Part shown: positions 14,301-28,500 of the stretch, in pieces | Position numbering within the stretch: position 1 is the stretch's first letter | Layout of the letters: every line of letters begins with the position of its first letter | Source: Strigops habroptila | Lineage: Eukaryota > Chordata > Aves > Psittaciformes > Psittacidae | Assembly: GCF_004027225.2 (NCBI RefSeq) | Contig: NC_044277.2 | Coordinates: 71,673,900-71,737,899 of the forward strand | DNA: 64,000 nucleotides | Direction: 5' to 3' | The notes under the pieces: model-generated | The model's database searches: none | What the model saw: the letters and a program-made list of their open reading frames with translations, nothing else | Told to the model about the DNA's origin: nothing | Translations under genes and position numbers: made by a program

Positions 14301-17300
14301 CTGCCAAAAGTTCTACTGATAAAAGCTGATCATGGTGAAAAGGATTAGGGAACATCCTTGAAGTCCTGTTAAATCCATGAATTGACTGAATAAAATGGGT
14401 CTTATTTGATATATACCACGAGTGCTCCACTAAATCATTGACAGCCATCTGCCCTCCAGAGTTACTTACAAGCATAAAAATAAATTCAAGCATACTAATG
14501 TAATCTTTTACATAAAATTCAGGGAGAATATTTTTTAAAGTTTTTGCTGTAATATTGAAATAAACATTTAGACAAATCACATCAGAACCAGTCAGGGAAC
14601 ATTCAGGGAATATCAAATTAAAAATCAAATTAACAATGTCCATCATGTTTGTTAGCTTAGTATCTGTCTCAGGGTTTCCCAGAGATTTCAGCAGAAATAA
14701 AATATGTTTTGCACGGTCAAGGTGGGAAGGCGATTTGTGTTTTTCACTGAGATTACGGAATCCATCTATCCATCTGTTACAATCCTCTGCTTCATCCACT
14801 GTACTATAAAAGTTTAGTAAGGAATTGAGATGAGATGAAAAATTTGTTTGCAAATGGCTTATGTCTTTCAGAGTATTGTCCAAAATTAGTTTGGTAATAT
14901 TCTGGAAAACGCTGATACAGACCATATATTTTCCTTTAAGTACACTTTTAAAGAAAGCAGATGTGTCTTTTATCTCAGCGAGAATAATTCCAAGTTCCTT
15001 TTGGGAAAGTTTGAGAATAGTGGAAAGGGAATTTCCAATGGAAAATACACCAGCACCCTTATCTTCTCCCTCAGATCCTCCTGATCCCTCTGAGATTAAA
15101 GTATCAAACCAAGAGTTCAAAATCTCTCCATTAACAACCTTTAGTACAGATTTCTGCAACTCAGTTATCGTGACTCCCATCATTTCTAAAACACTTTCTA
15201 AACTGTTACCTTTAAGTGAGCTTGTGACATCAACTGCATCATTAAATACATTTTGAAGACTGGCAAGGAAAGTTTCAAAATCTTTCCAGTCATTTAAATC
15301 GCCACCTCCTTCAAATATTATCTTTAATATATTCATTGCTGCTCTTGTAGTTTCAACAATAACCATAGCTGTACTATTGCACAGTTCATCATGAGCTGCA
15401 TTTAAAAGACTTTCAGAGAGATTTGCCAAATCATTTCTTAGACAGACAAAAAAGGTTGAATTCAAATTTAAGATTTTGGATGCTTCTTCAAAAACCTCTG
15501 TCCAGGTCTGAAGCCATGTGAAAGTGCAGTGCAAAGCAGAAGGCACACTCACCTTATCTCCCAAGTTTGTAATATTAGACAGAACACTGTCCAATGAAAG
15601 CAGAAGTAAGCTGTAAATCTCTGCTGAATGATCATCAGAAGTAATGTTTGATAGATAAAAATCAGTGCACACATTATGTGACAGGCATTCTGGGGAGATA
15701 TCAAGAAACTGTTCCAAATAACAAAAGGCATCTATTTGGAGCTCTTCATCTATAAACAAAGTTTTAAGGCTGCTCAGAGTGCTATAGACAACATGCATAT
15801 CTTTTTTTCCTTTCTCTGCAAGAGACTGGGCCTGAAACTCTGTGTAGCTGTAAATGTTTAGTAACTTTTCACAGAGAGACTTACTGGTGAAGTTCCAGAG
15901 AACATCAAAAGTTTCAGACAGCAATTCGAAAACTTGATCCCTATCTTGGAAATCATGCCATACTTGAAAAGATGAAATATCTTTCGAAGTCTCATAAAGA
16001 ACTGTTAACAGAGTGCTAATGCTTTCAATATTTAAGACCAGATCATCATTCTGATACAGAGAGAAAAGTATTGGAACAAGTGAGGCCACACTAGTGCTGT
16101 TTAGTTTTTGGATGGTTTTGAAGAAATCATGCACAGTTTCTCCTAATTCTTGTACTTTACGTATAAAAGTTGCATTTGAGAGCAATAAAGAAGAGGCATT
16201 ACTAACTCCATGAGTTCTGCTGAAAGACACATTGACATGATCATCAGTCAGCAGTCCAACTTCATAGAGATTCCTTAGGAAGTTTTCATGTAAGTGTGTT
16301 TGATGGTTCAAAGCAGCAGTATTTAACCCTGGCCAATCAGTCAGGATATTTTGGAGCAATAGTATACTTCTATTATGGATTTTATTTTCTGTAATGGAAA
16401 ACACAATTCTAGATAAGGCCTCTAATACTTCCTCCTCTTCCACTTGCCTCAAATGAGAGAGCCTAGAATCAAGTTCATAGAATTCAGCTTTCATCATATG
16501 CCAGAAAACTTCTGTCTTCTCTTTCATCCAGAATCGCTGAAGAGGCTGGAAATTTTCTCGTAGCTCATTAAGGAGTTCAGAAACTGCAGATTCCTTCCCC
16601 TCAGCAAAAGTTTTCATCCATGTAATTGTATTATTCAAGACATTTTTGATTAGAGACTGGTTTGAAGAAGCTGAGAAATCAAGCATTATAATTTCTTCTA
16701 TGACTTCTACCAGATGAAAAAGATGATCCATGTCCTTTTCACCAGAAATAGTTAAGTTTTCTTCTCTCTTCAAGAACTCTTTGAAAGATGTCAAAATCCT
16801 GAAAAATTAAGCGCAAATTTTTTCTTATTACTTATGTAGCAGACAGACAAGAATTGGTTGATTATATACTATATAATTTTAGAATATAGTTTTATTCACT
16901 TAAAGAAAGTTCCAATATCATTTAAATAGCAGTCACAAATTAATCACCACAAACACTAAAACCTCACAAATGACAATCACTTTGTTTTTCAAAAATACGA
17001 AAGAACTCACTGAAAAGTCACAGCCACATTCAAATCAAAACTTCAATGTAGGCAGCTAGGTTAAAGAAGCGTGCACTGATCAGTAATTATAATCCAGCTT
17101 GTAAGCCATGAGAGCCAAACACCTTTAATTTAAGTATGTCACATTTTCAGTGCCTGAAAAGAGCAAAGCTTTTATGCTTCACAGACTAATTATTTTAAAG
17201 AAGGGAACTATCAATAAAATCAATCAAACCCTCTAATTTTCCATGAATTCAAAAGACTTTTTTTTTTTTTCTGCTTCTGCTTTATCATAGGTATTGAAAG

Positions 17301-19514
17301 CCAAAACATTCCAGTTGACTGATTGATAGCTGAACAGTGTTATTTTAATACTGGGGATGGGGAGATGGGACACACCAACCAACCAACAACAAAAAAAAAA
17401 AAAACCCAAATGAAATCACAGTGAAAATTTGAGTGCTCCAAATGATGTTTCCATTGTGTCAATACTGTTTATCAAAATAAAAAATATTTACTAGTTCTGT
17501 AAGACTGGTGGAGATGGTGGTGTAAGGCAAAAGGAGCATTTCAATACAAGGTCTCAAAATGAAAATACCTTCTTCAATGTTTTCTTTTAATTGCTAAAAT
17601 GCAGAGCACCACACACCACTAAAAAGCTTTGTGAGGGAATTTCTGTGTCAGTTACTGGAATGGCTTCTACAAGAGAGAAACCAAGATGTCAGACATTGAA
17701 AAAAAGTATTCCCCATGTAGAATCTCTTTCCTAGACCCATTCAAGTCAAAGAAATACCTCTGCATGTATAGCACAAGAATCCGAACAAGTCAGCTGATTT
17801 TGTTAAGTACTACTATGTAGAGAAAATAGCGCATACTTTAGAAACAGTGTTTAAGACCAAATCCAAATCCTTGCTCTAGCAAATGTGCCTGCATTTCTAA
17901 GAAAGTTGAGAAAGAGCACAAAAGTGATTGAACATTCAAGTTAGAAATTTGCATTCGGCAACTTCTGGGGTTTTTTACAGTAGATATCAAGAACATCTAA
18001 GCTTTTGATTCTTCATCTTTCACTGCATCGATAGTGGCTATTTCCATTTGATAGGTTAAAGAAGGATTGATTCAGCAAAGAGCTAAATAGCAGCACAATG
18101 TAAAATAAAGTTCAAAGTCCAGAAACGTAATTTAGAAAGTATTCTTATCTATTGACAGCTGTGATCGCCAGCATAGCATGGTAAATAGTAGCACTTAGTA
18201 GCAAAGGCAGCACTCAACAATTAGTCCAAAGTTGTTCCACTGGGGATATTTTATTTCTTCTGTTTATCAGTGATGATTAAATGGCTCTGGTTTCACTGTT
18301 CATCTAGACATTAGCAGGACTATAACGCAAATAACTTAGTGACAAGAAGGCCTTGTTACACTACATTAGAACTGTCAGGAGTCCACCACATTGGTTACTA
18401 TTGATAGCACACCAAAGATGGTTTTTTTAATGCTTTTGAATGACAGCCACAAAATCATAACTTTCTTTGTAGGATTCTATTTCTTCCCAGTAACACTGAA
18501 AACTACCAGTCATTTGGTGAAAAGAGGCAGGATAACTATGTTCAACAATTACAAAAGCCCAAAGTGGAGATGGGATAAAGGATGTCTGGAAAATGGTTAA
18601 ATAAAGAAATTAAATTGATCAGCTGAACCTTACCGTGCCCAGGAAATAAATGAAGAATAATCTGGTAGGTTTTGCAGAAATGCTAAATAATGACCTAGGA
18701 TGGTCTCCAAACTGAGCTTTTGTCTAGAACATAGAGATGCTTCTAGCCCATCTGCAGAGAAAATAAAAATTTTAACATCAAGAGACAGGTCATAAAAAGT
18801 AGACACTCCAGCCAGGTTCAAAGAGTTGGAATTTTCCCAATAGAAATGGACAATAAATGCATTTTCTGGCTGGCCCTAAAATCACAGTTATTTACCAGAG
18901 TCAAGCTCTGTATATTAGAAGATTTCCTTGCTAATGATTCAGTGAGCTGGTGAATCCTAAGATTGATGGAAACACAAACAGACTTACAAATATAAAAATC
19001 ATCATCTTTCCCCTTTCTGAGGAATAGCATACCCTAAAACAGACAGGGAACCATCAGAATAAAGCCTGATGTGCAGTAGCTCTTTCCTCACCTGACTGAC
19101 CTCCCTTGGTGCCTGCTGCTTCTTCATTCATATATTGAGCTACCTTGCACATCCAACTGGCAAAAGTTGTTAAATCCTTCCAGTATGGGTTACCTTCAAA
19201 AGCAAACAAAATTTCTTCAAGTGTATTATTAATTCTGAAATGACACAAAAACGAAGGTGCCATTATTAAACTAGTGATTTCTTTCAAAGTCAAATTACCT
19301 TGTGAACACATGCTGTTTCTCTCCAAAATCTCTAGCTAAATCCTATTGCTACTTTGTGTGTACAGTATAGACAGTCCTAATAACTTAGGGAAGAACTCAA
19401 GTGAGAACTCAAGCAGGCAGTCTAATAGCAGAGTCCTTTGCTAAAGAGATCAACAGCATAGGTATTACATCATTCTAAGCACAACTAGACTTTACCAAAC
19501 GGGTTTGTAAGCAG

Positions 19515-19546
<32 letters not shown>

Positions 19547-22500
19547 TAAAAGCTTTTTAAGAAATCCCCAACAAAATTGTCTGGCTCAAAAAAAAAAACC
19601 AAAACCCAAAAACCAATCAGTCAAACAACACAACCACAAAACATAAAAATAGCACTGAGTTTTTCTTGCTCTTCAATGTTACTTAAACACAAGCATCTAT
19701 TCCCAGGGACCTTTGAGCTCTGTCAGTGGTTTTGATGGTCCAAAGAGGAATGTAAAACTAGTCCTCCTGGTGATTTTGTAGTCTTCTAGTAACAGGGAGA
19801 GGGAGAGAAGGTGACCAGCTATTGACCAACAGCAAGAGTCAAGAAAAATTACAACAATTTTCTAACGTCTAGGATGTTATTAGTATCTGTGGATTTAATC
19901 CCTGCTACCAAAGTAGCTTGTGGAAATTCTGACAGATTCTTGAATGATTAGAGCTAATAGTTTTACTGCTTTAATAGAAAACTTTTCTGTCAAGTATCTC
20001 ATACACAGAAGAAATGTAGATATTTGTCTTCTATACATGTTTAAATTTGTGACATATAACATGTGTCCAACATAAATGCAACTTCACATTAAATGTATTA
20101 TTCTCATGCTTTACATTGCCAAGCAAGAATAGTAAAACACTACCTAATTTTAAAGTACTTTATTGATGTAGGGATTTGTCTCTAATATAGTCTGATTTAA
20201 CACCATTAAAACTTCAAATCAGTAGAATTACTGAATCACTGCAAATGACAATCAACTTAATACAAAGATGAATGGATTTTCTGCCAAAATAGAGGAACAG
20301 TGACCACTTGATGTATTGAGAAAGCTACTTGAAGCTGCGATACCCCTCCTAGTGTTCTTTTCTAACTACCCTCTTTTTGATATTTCCCTTCATCTCCCAG
20401 GAGTCTTTCAGATCCCAGCTGCCAAGCATCCTGAGCAGCACAGTACCAGAGAGATATATACCAGGAAGCAGACTGAGAAGTAGCAGAAAATATGTGGATG
20501 TGAGAAGACAAAAAGGAAGAGTAGATTTTTAGAATCCTAGATACCTGCCTATCCTCAGCCTATTTCCGCCCCTACTACACCCCAATACTACTGCTGCTAC
20601 TAAAAAAAAAAAAAAAAATTAAAAAAATCATCCTCTACCTTCCTGTTTGTGCTTATTGGGAATTGTTAACACTGGGTGGCAATCAAAAACAAAAAGCAGG
20701 GTGCATTTATCTATTCAGTTACTGGCTATAATACCTTATTCCAGGCTGGTACCAATCAGAATCTGTATGTATTAAAAGGTACACAAGATACATACAGTGA
20801 GAAGAGCAGCTGTTCCTGACAAGAGCTGAAATGGACATCCTCCTCAGATGGTGCTTCTGTGCTCAGCAATTGATTAATTTCACAGTAATGAGCATAATTT
20901 TTGGTTAGCTGTTCTTTTATTTCTTGCCATCCCAAATAGTCATCCATTATTGGATCTGGTAGGCTCTGTTGTCCCTGGGTTACTTTCTGCAGAAGCAGGA
21001 CCTTTCACAGTAAAGAAAGCAATATTTGAAACCAGTAAAAGGGAAACTCACCTTTGGTCCTGTTTCTTATATTTGTAATGTTAATGATATTGAAATCCAA
21101 TGTAAAATGGATTAAATGAGCAGTCTTTCAAACCTTCTATTGTTTTTTAGTGAAAGCCACAGCTACTTAGCAGGTCTAAAATGTCACATCCACTCAAGAC
21201 ACTTACCAGGACCACTTGTGCCTTGCCCCCAAGCACATTTTGATCAGTTTAAATGACCAGTTACCCATCTACTTATTATCATCAAACAGGAAGTAGTAAG
21301 CTACAACCTCTGCTAATTTGTTTCATTTTATAGTAGTATTATAAGTAAGGCACTGCAAGCTTTAAACACAAAAAAAATTTCAGAAATACTTACAGATTCT
21401 TTTAGTGACTGGAGCTGGTTACTTAGCTTAAAGGTCACCTCTGAGCCATTGCCAGGGCACATGTATATTGCTAAAATGTCAATGCCATCCGAGCCCTGCG
21501 GAAGTCTTAGGGTCTTCTCAAACATTGTAAGCAGGTCATTGCAAACATAGGAAGCACTGCTCATCAACATCTAAAATTTAATTAATATACTGTCATTTTA
21601 AAAATGAATTCAAGATGAAGGAACAGATTTAATTCATACTCCATACTAATTCTCACAATGAAATGTCAAAAGATAAAAAGGTACAAAGTAAAGTTGAACC
21701 AAAATGCTGAGGAATAAAAAGTTAAATACTTAACAAGTACTTTTGATCCCCCAAAATAAGCCTCTGGAGCTTTATGCGAATTAACATGCAAACATCAAAT
21801 AACAGCATACCTGTTTTAGCTCCACAAAGAGCTTTCTGATGTCAAGATGAATGAATCCACCTCTCTGGGCAAAGGGAATCAGCTTTTCCAGGCTATGTAA
21901 AGCATCTGTAAGACATTTTTCCCACACACCCCATAAAGAAAATATTTAACCCACAGAGTAATTTTGGGACATTACAGTAGGAAACATCCTTATGTGAAAA
22001 GAAAACTGCGCATGATAGGGTTCAAAAATACAGCAGTTAGAGCGGCATAAAGTTCCCACTTTGTTTAGATGACATCCCTGCCCAGAGCACTCCATTTTGC
22101 ACAAAAGATGTACACAGTGGCACTCTGCACTTCTGAGGAGCAAAGACAGCTCCCCCCCTGCACTGCCACTGAAAAAGGCTCATGAAGACAAGGCAGGAAG
22201 AAAAGCCTCCTTACACCAGCAAAAGCACAATCCTATCCCCTTTCAGAGTTCTATCAGAGTGGCTCAAATGACTTCAGTGATCTTTCATGATTTCCAGGAA
22301 AAGAAAGGAGGTCCTGTGTGGGCTTCTACCTATGAATGCTGTAAATAAACTCTTCCCACATGTAACCATTGATTTACCCAGAAAAAATTTCTGGAGTACA
22401 GAAAGGTCATCTAATTCCTTAAGCTCCCAGGCAAAACTAATCTCTCCCTTCTCAAATAAAGGACAACCATAGAAATGTTACCAGGTCATGTTACTAAGTT

Positions 22501-25500
22501 GCCAAATCCAGTAGCCCTACAAAGGTCAAGCTGACGCAGCTCCATGCCCCCAGGTCCAATGAGTAGCAAGTCTGGGAGGCACACAAGCCAACACATGCAC
22601 AGTAAATGCACATGGCCAGCCACACAGATCGACACAGACCAACACATGCACCACTTGCATGCACAACAAACACCAAAGGCCTCATCCTGTTAATGTCCCT
22701 GGTTGACCAGGATGAAGGTCTGCTAGAGATATATGTATGTACATATATATACACACACAGTGTGGATGCCCCCTAGCAGCTGGGCTCAGACCACCAGTCT
22801 GCCCAGAAGATGCCCCTGGCTCCCAGTCTCCCTCCACAGTTGCTGGCACCTGGGCATATGAGCCCAGAATAGAGTGTCCTCATTCACGAAAAGAATTAGA
22901 AATGCAGTTTAGAGAGAAAGCAGGATAGCCTACAAAGGTCAGGGGCATGGCCAGGTGAGCAGCCTGTTTATTATGAGAAAACCCTCTTTTGTCACCTTAT
23001 TGCTATTTTCCCATCCTGGTTCCTCCCCAAACCACCTAAATAATTTCCTCTCCCCACTTTTAGTTCCCCTTCCAAACCTCCCATACCGTCTTGTGCAACC
23101 CCAAACTACTCTTTCCCTGCTTCCCGTAATGAGTCCAATACCCCTAGGCAGTAATGCGCTTCAGTCTGTAAGGTGGCCATTTTGCTTCAGTTGCAATGAC
23201 CAGACAGAAAAGCCAAGCTACATCTAAATCTAAAACCAAGACTTCTTGTTCACACTTATATGACTGGCTGGATAGTCAACACTCAAAAAGTTGTGATCAA
23301 TGGCTTGACAACCAAGTGCCACCAGTGAGGAGTGACATTCCTTAGGGGTTAGTATTAGGACCAGCATTGTTTAACATCTTTGTAGGAGACATGGACAGCG
23401 GGATCGAGTACACCCTCAGCAAAGTTTGTTGATGACACCATGCTGTGTGCTGCAGTCGACACACTGGAGGGAAGGGATGCCATCCAGAGGGACATTGACA
23501 GACTTGAGAGATGGGTCAATGCCAACCTCAGGAAGTTCAACAAGGTCAAGCATGAGGTCCTGCACCTGGGTCAGGGTAATCCCAAGCACAAACACAGGCT
23601 GGGCAGACTGGATTCAGAGCAACCCTGAGGAGGAGGACTTGGGGGTGATGGTTGATGAAAAGCTCAACATGAGCTGGCAGTGTGCGCTAGCAGCCCAGAA
23701 ATCAACCATATCCTGGGCTGCATCAAAAGAAGCGTGACCAGCAGGCCAAGGGAGGTGATTCTTTCCCTTTACCCCACTCTGGTGAAACCCCAAACTGGGG
23801 TCCAGCTCTGGGGCCCCCAGTCTAAGGCCAGGTTGGATGGGACTTCGAGCAACCTGGTCTAGCAGAAGTTGTCCATGGCAGGGGTTTGGAACTAGATCTT
23901 TAATGTCCTTCCAACCCCAAACATTCTATGATTCTATGACTGATGGCATCAGAAATTTCTCAGGCATTGATAATTCTGATTTTTATTAAACAGGCTCTTT
24001 TTCTTGAGTTAGATCCTTAAACAACTGCCACAGCAGCATACATCGTATAAGATGTTTAAGAAAATTTTTTATTCCTGATATGAGAAGTGAAAGCAGGTAT
24101 AATGTGTTCTATCATCATTTAGGGAAATGAAATTTTAGAAATTCAAAACCTGCTGTAAATATTTAAGTGTGACATGTATTACAGAGCCTAAATGCCTTCC
24201 TAGAGGTAGAATGTTATCAATTTCACATGTTATTCTGTGGAAGTCATTTGAGTGATAGTAACAAGTAACCGTCATGCAGCTTTACCTTCAGTGAAGTATA
24301 AATACTGTGCTATTACATTCCTTATGGCTCCATTTACCAGAAGCAATCTCTTCGAAACAGGCCATTGAGGTACATCCTGAAGTACAGACTGCATTCTCTC
24401 CAGATGCAGGATTCTGCAAGCAAAAGATGTGGAGCACAGTAGCATTGTGTACGACAAACAAAAAGGTAAAGTTGCTAAAAAACTATGGGATTTTTTTTTT
24501 TGTTGTGCAGTCACTATATCATCTACTTTGTAGTTTCTTACAACAGCAGCTGTATAGCAGTTTTCTTGTATAAAAAAAGAACCAAATTCCAAAATGTACT
24601 ACTAAATTACTGAACAATTTGACTGCAGTCTCTCTCTTAACAGTAGATAGTGGATTGTATCTTTCAGATTAATCCTCAGATGTTGATTTGTATAGCATAA
24701 ATCATCTCTCCTCCAATGAGGAACAGGCTTTGATATGAACAAGTAGAGTTATTACAAATATATAGCCATACAAATGCTAAATTGAGGCCAACGTTATAAC
24801 TCCCAGAAGGGATATAAATCTTCCAATGTGCAGTTTGAAAGAGAGAAGTGTCAGTTCCCATGCTCTACCACAGTCTTCTCATGAGCCTCTGACAAACATT
24901 AACTCCCTGTGTCTACAACTTGAGTCCTGTGTAGGATCTTTCAAATCATTTATAAATGAGAAATCAGTGAAGCGTAATGTGAAAATAAATATTCAGTTGA
25001 TCTGAATTTCATAAGACAAGTTGCAGAAAGATTAGTATAACTTACAGATTATGAGATGCAGTATATCCTTCTGAAAAGTACGCATCTGATTTCTCACTCC
25101 ATTGCTGGATCAGGGTACTTATCTCTGCAAAAAGTTTCCTGACTTTCCCGTCATCTAGAAACTGAGACATTAAATCATCTATCAGTCTTTCAAGTTCCAA
25201 AAAGAGTTTCTGAGAGAGCCTGTTGCTGCTGAACCATTGCTCAAATACCTAGAAGAATGAATGCAAAACAGAATGCGCCTTGTTAGAAAAACAAAGCTTT
25301 ATTATTTAGAAAATAAATACACAGAATTTGCATGTCTAAAAAAAAACCAAAACCAAACACACACAATTAATAACGATAGTAAAATGTCTCCCTAACGATG
25401 TGTCTAGACTCTGAAATTACTGGCCTCACAAAGGTTGATTTTTCAATAGTTTCGACTGACCTGCAAGTTGGCTATATAACATGCTACATCATATAGAGAA

Positions 25501-28500
25501 CTAACAACCTATGTTGTGCTGTCCCTGCCCAAAGACCCAGCAAGGGTAAAAAAAATGGCCTGAGGTCAAAAAAAGTCCTCCAGTCAAAAGCTTGCTTTCC
25601 CTTATAGGGCTTCTGCCTACACTAACAAGACAATAGAAGGCAGCAGCTTCAACATTTTTGGTGTCCCATTACATAAAGAGATGGAAAATAAGCCTGCATG
25701 CTCCCATTGTGTAGCCTGGAATAAATAAGACATACCAAGGCCTGGCCAAACCTACCGACTACTCTCCTTTTTCCACCATTAATTTATTTAATACCAAGTG
25801 GTTATAACAGAATTTTACTCTAAGGGATGTTCTGTTCACCAAGGGAATTGCCAGTGGCCAGCTGCTTACAGTACTTCAAGTTGCCATAATAAGGATGTCA
25901 GCTTTCATGAAGAGTTTTAAAATCATAGCTGAAATTATTACTAGATTTTTCTACAGCTACGATAGAAATTAGTGTATTAGATTTGGCAATCAAATTATTA
26001 TTTTGAGTCATACATCAATGAAACCTTTATCAAGAGAGAAATCAAAGGATACGTTTTTGAGGAAACACACAGTAAGCTCTGCATGCTTTCTCCAGATATT
26101 GCAAACATCTCCACAGCAGCTTGATACACAACTTTTATTGTTTTATTAAAAAAAATCTCATACTTCAGTGAAAAAACAAACACCAGCATTAAGGCAGCTG
26201 GGTGTTTTCCTTCAAAAACATTGGAATGGTTTATCTTTGTCTCCGTGAACTATACATATGTCGTCATAGAGACTGCATGCCAAGTTGCTCTGCCAGAGCA
26301 GAATTTTAAGATGCTATACATGAGATTTACTCTCATCCCCTGCAATGTGTTTCAGCTACTATTGTCAGAGATAGTGAAGGGAAAGTAAAAAGAAATTAAT
26401 TGTACAACACATCAGTGGAGGCCAGTAGTTTGCTTTCAGTTTTGCCCTTAATTCAGGCTCAAGTGGGACAGTAAATGGGTCTTCCTTCTGTCAGGCCTCT
26501 GCATCAAAGTATAATTCACTATATTCCCTATTAGATTTCGAATCTGTATTTGAGGTAATGACAAAATCTTATTAAGTAGACACATGATAATAGATTAGAC
26601 TTCCACTGTAACGATTCTTCCTATGGATTATTTTTTCTTATTAGCAAGATGAAAACTTCACGAAACTTAATATTTAATAGATTAATTAATATTTACTTAA
26701 TTACTTGAAAATTAATAGATTAAATAGATTTAATAGTTATTTAATAGATAAGTCAGATCTTTATACTGAGTTACTGTTGACAACCTACAAGCAAAAATTA
26801 GGAATCTGATCTATTAATTTATTAAAGTGTACCTGTGCATAGAGTCTGAGCTTGCTGACAGCATGAACAAGATATATTTTGGCCTCATGCCATGCAGAAA
26901 TACAGTCGTCTTCATTATTCTCTTTGTTTGCTTCATCTTCAGGCACTCTGGACAGAGCAGAGCACACAAACTGCTCCAGTGTCTCTCCTGTGGGAATCTG
27001 GCAGGGATAGAAGAAATTGATGAGTATCTCGAGATAGTTGCTGAGTGTTATCTCTGCTATCAACTTACTTATCTGGTGAAAAAAAGAATATAGCTTCCTT
27101 CAGTGAGAAAAAAAGCCACTTAATCCAGCCTCATATTCTGGGGCACATATTTCAAAGTATTCCACATGCGGAGTGCTGTATAAAACACCAGTGGCCCATT
27201 AGGGTTCTCATAGACCTGGCAGAATGATGAGACTAGTACATGCACAAAATTTCCACCATGTAGCTAAACCAGTGTTACTACTTCTAGAGTCATTTGCAGG
27301 CTGATGCTGAACAAACTTGACAATGATACAGTACCCCTATACTAGAATAACTATATCAAAGTAACTTCACTAGTATAAAAATTACGGATGTAGAAAGCGC
27401 TCAGCAGTGATACATTTCAACCAATGACTGCATGCAGCAGACTAGCTTTAAATTAAAGTTGGCAGGTTTCAGCAGTGTGGCCAAGAGGCCAGAATTTTTT
27501 CCTCACAGCCTGACTTCTAAATTTTGCGTTGAAAGATTTATTATTCCCAATCATATAAATATTATTAAAGTATACAAAAATAATTTAGCTCATTTTAACT
27601 CTTCCTGTTAATGACTTTTTAAGACACTTTACATCCTAACTCCTTTTGACTGTGACTAGAAAATTTATTAAAAGTTTTGACTCCAAACTACCTGACGCAT
27701 TAGATACAGAATTAAAGTGCTCAGAACAGACAGTGTTTAGGTTTCCATATTTCCCTTCATACTTTCTGAGGGTCTTCAATGCCCTAACACAGGCACACGA
27801 CATCAAGATATTAGCTTAAATAGCTAGCGAGTGAGTTGCCTTGGAGTACGCAGCCAACCATATCTACCAGGCTGCAGTCAAATTCCGTTCAGTTGATCAA
27901 ACTGGACACCATTGATATTTCATTAAAAGGCCATTCAAAAGTAAAGGATTTTTTAATAATTTATGCCTTTGTGTAAATCAGCTGTTTTTATAGTGAGCTC
28001 TTCTGGAGTACAACTCCAGACTGTACCTGGCAAAGAACAAACAGATTTCAGATAAATACCAACATGTTCAATTCAAAAACTGTGGACTTCAGTTGAAATT
28101 CTAAACACGTTTCAAGTTTTTTGCAGTCAAACCATCACAACAGGTCACTTTGATCTAGAAGATAGGTTAGAAAGCCCTCTCTGGGAAAAGAGATTTTCTT
28201 CAAAATTTGACACATCACTGGTATATTTGAATAGTCCCACTGAGAAACTCATCAGTCAAGTATATTGGTATCGAGACTGCACAACTGAGAAGGAAGGACT
28301 CCTGATGTGCCTTAATTTACACACAGAAGACACAGGCATTCTTTGTCCAACAAACCAGATGAAAAATGCTGCCTACCAAATTAATCCAGGCAGCTTCAAG
28401 TCTAGGAATTAGTTTAAAAGCACGGTGGAGCAAACCCCAGCATTCTCTACAAGATTAGATAATAAACTCGGGACTTTGCCTTCATAGAATGCCTTTATGC

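Noticed and set aside
14861..15256. 131-codon plus-strand frame
   Set aside because: Antisense shadow of the giant ABCA13 exon.
23355..23862. Several open frames of 60-103 codons
   Set aside because: Fragments of a frameshifted CR1 reverse transcriptase.
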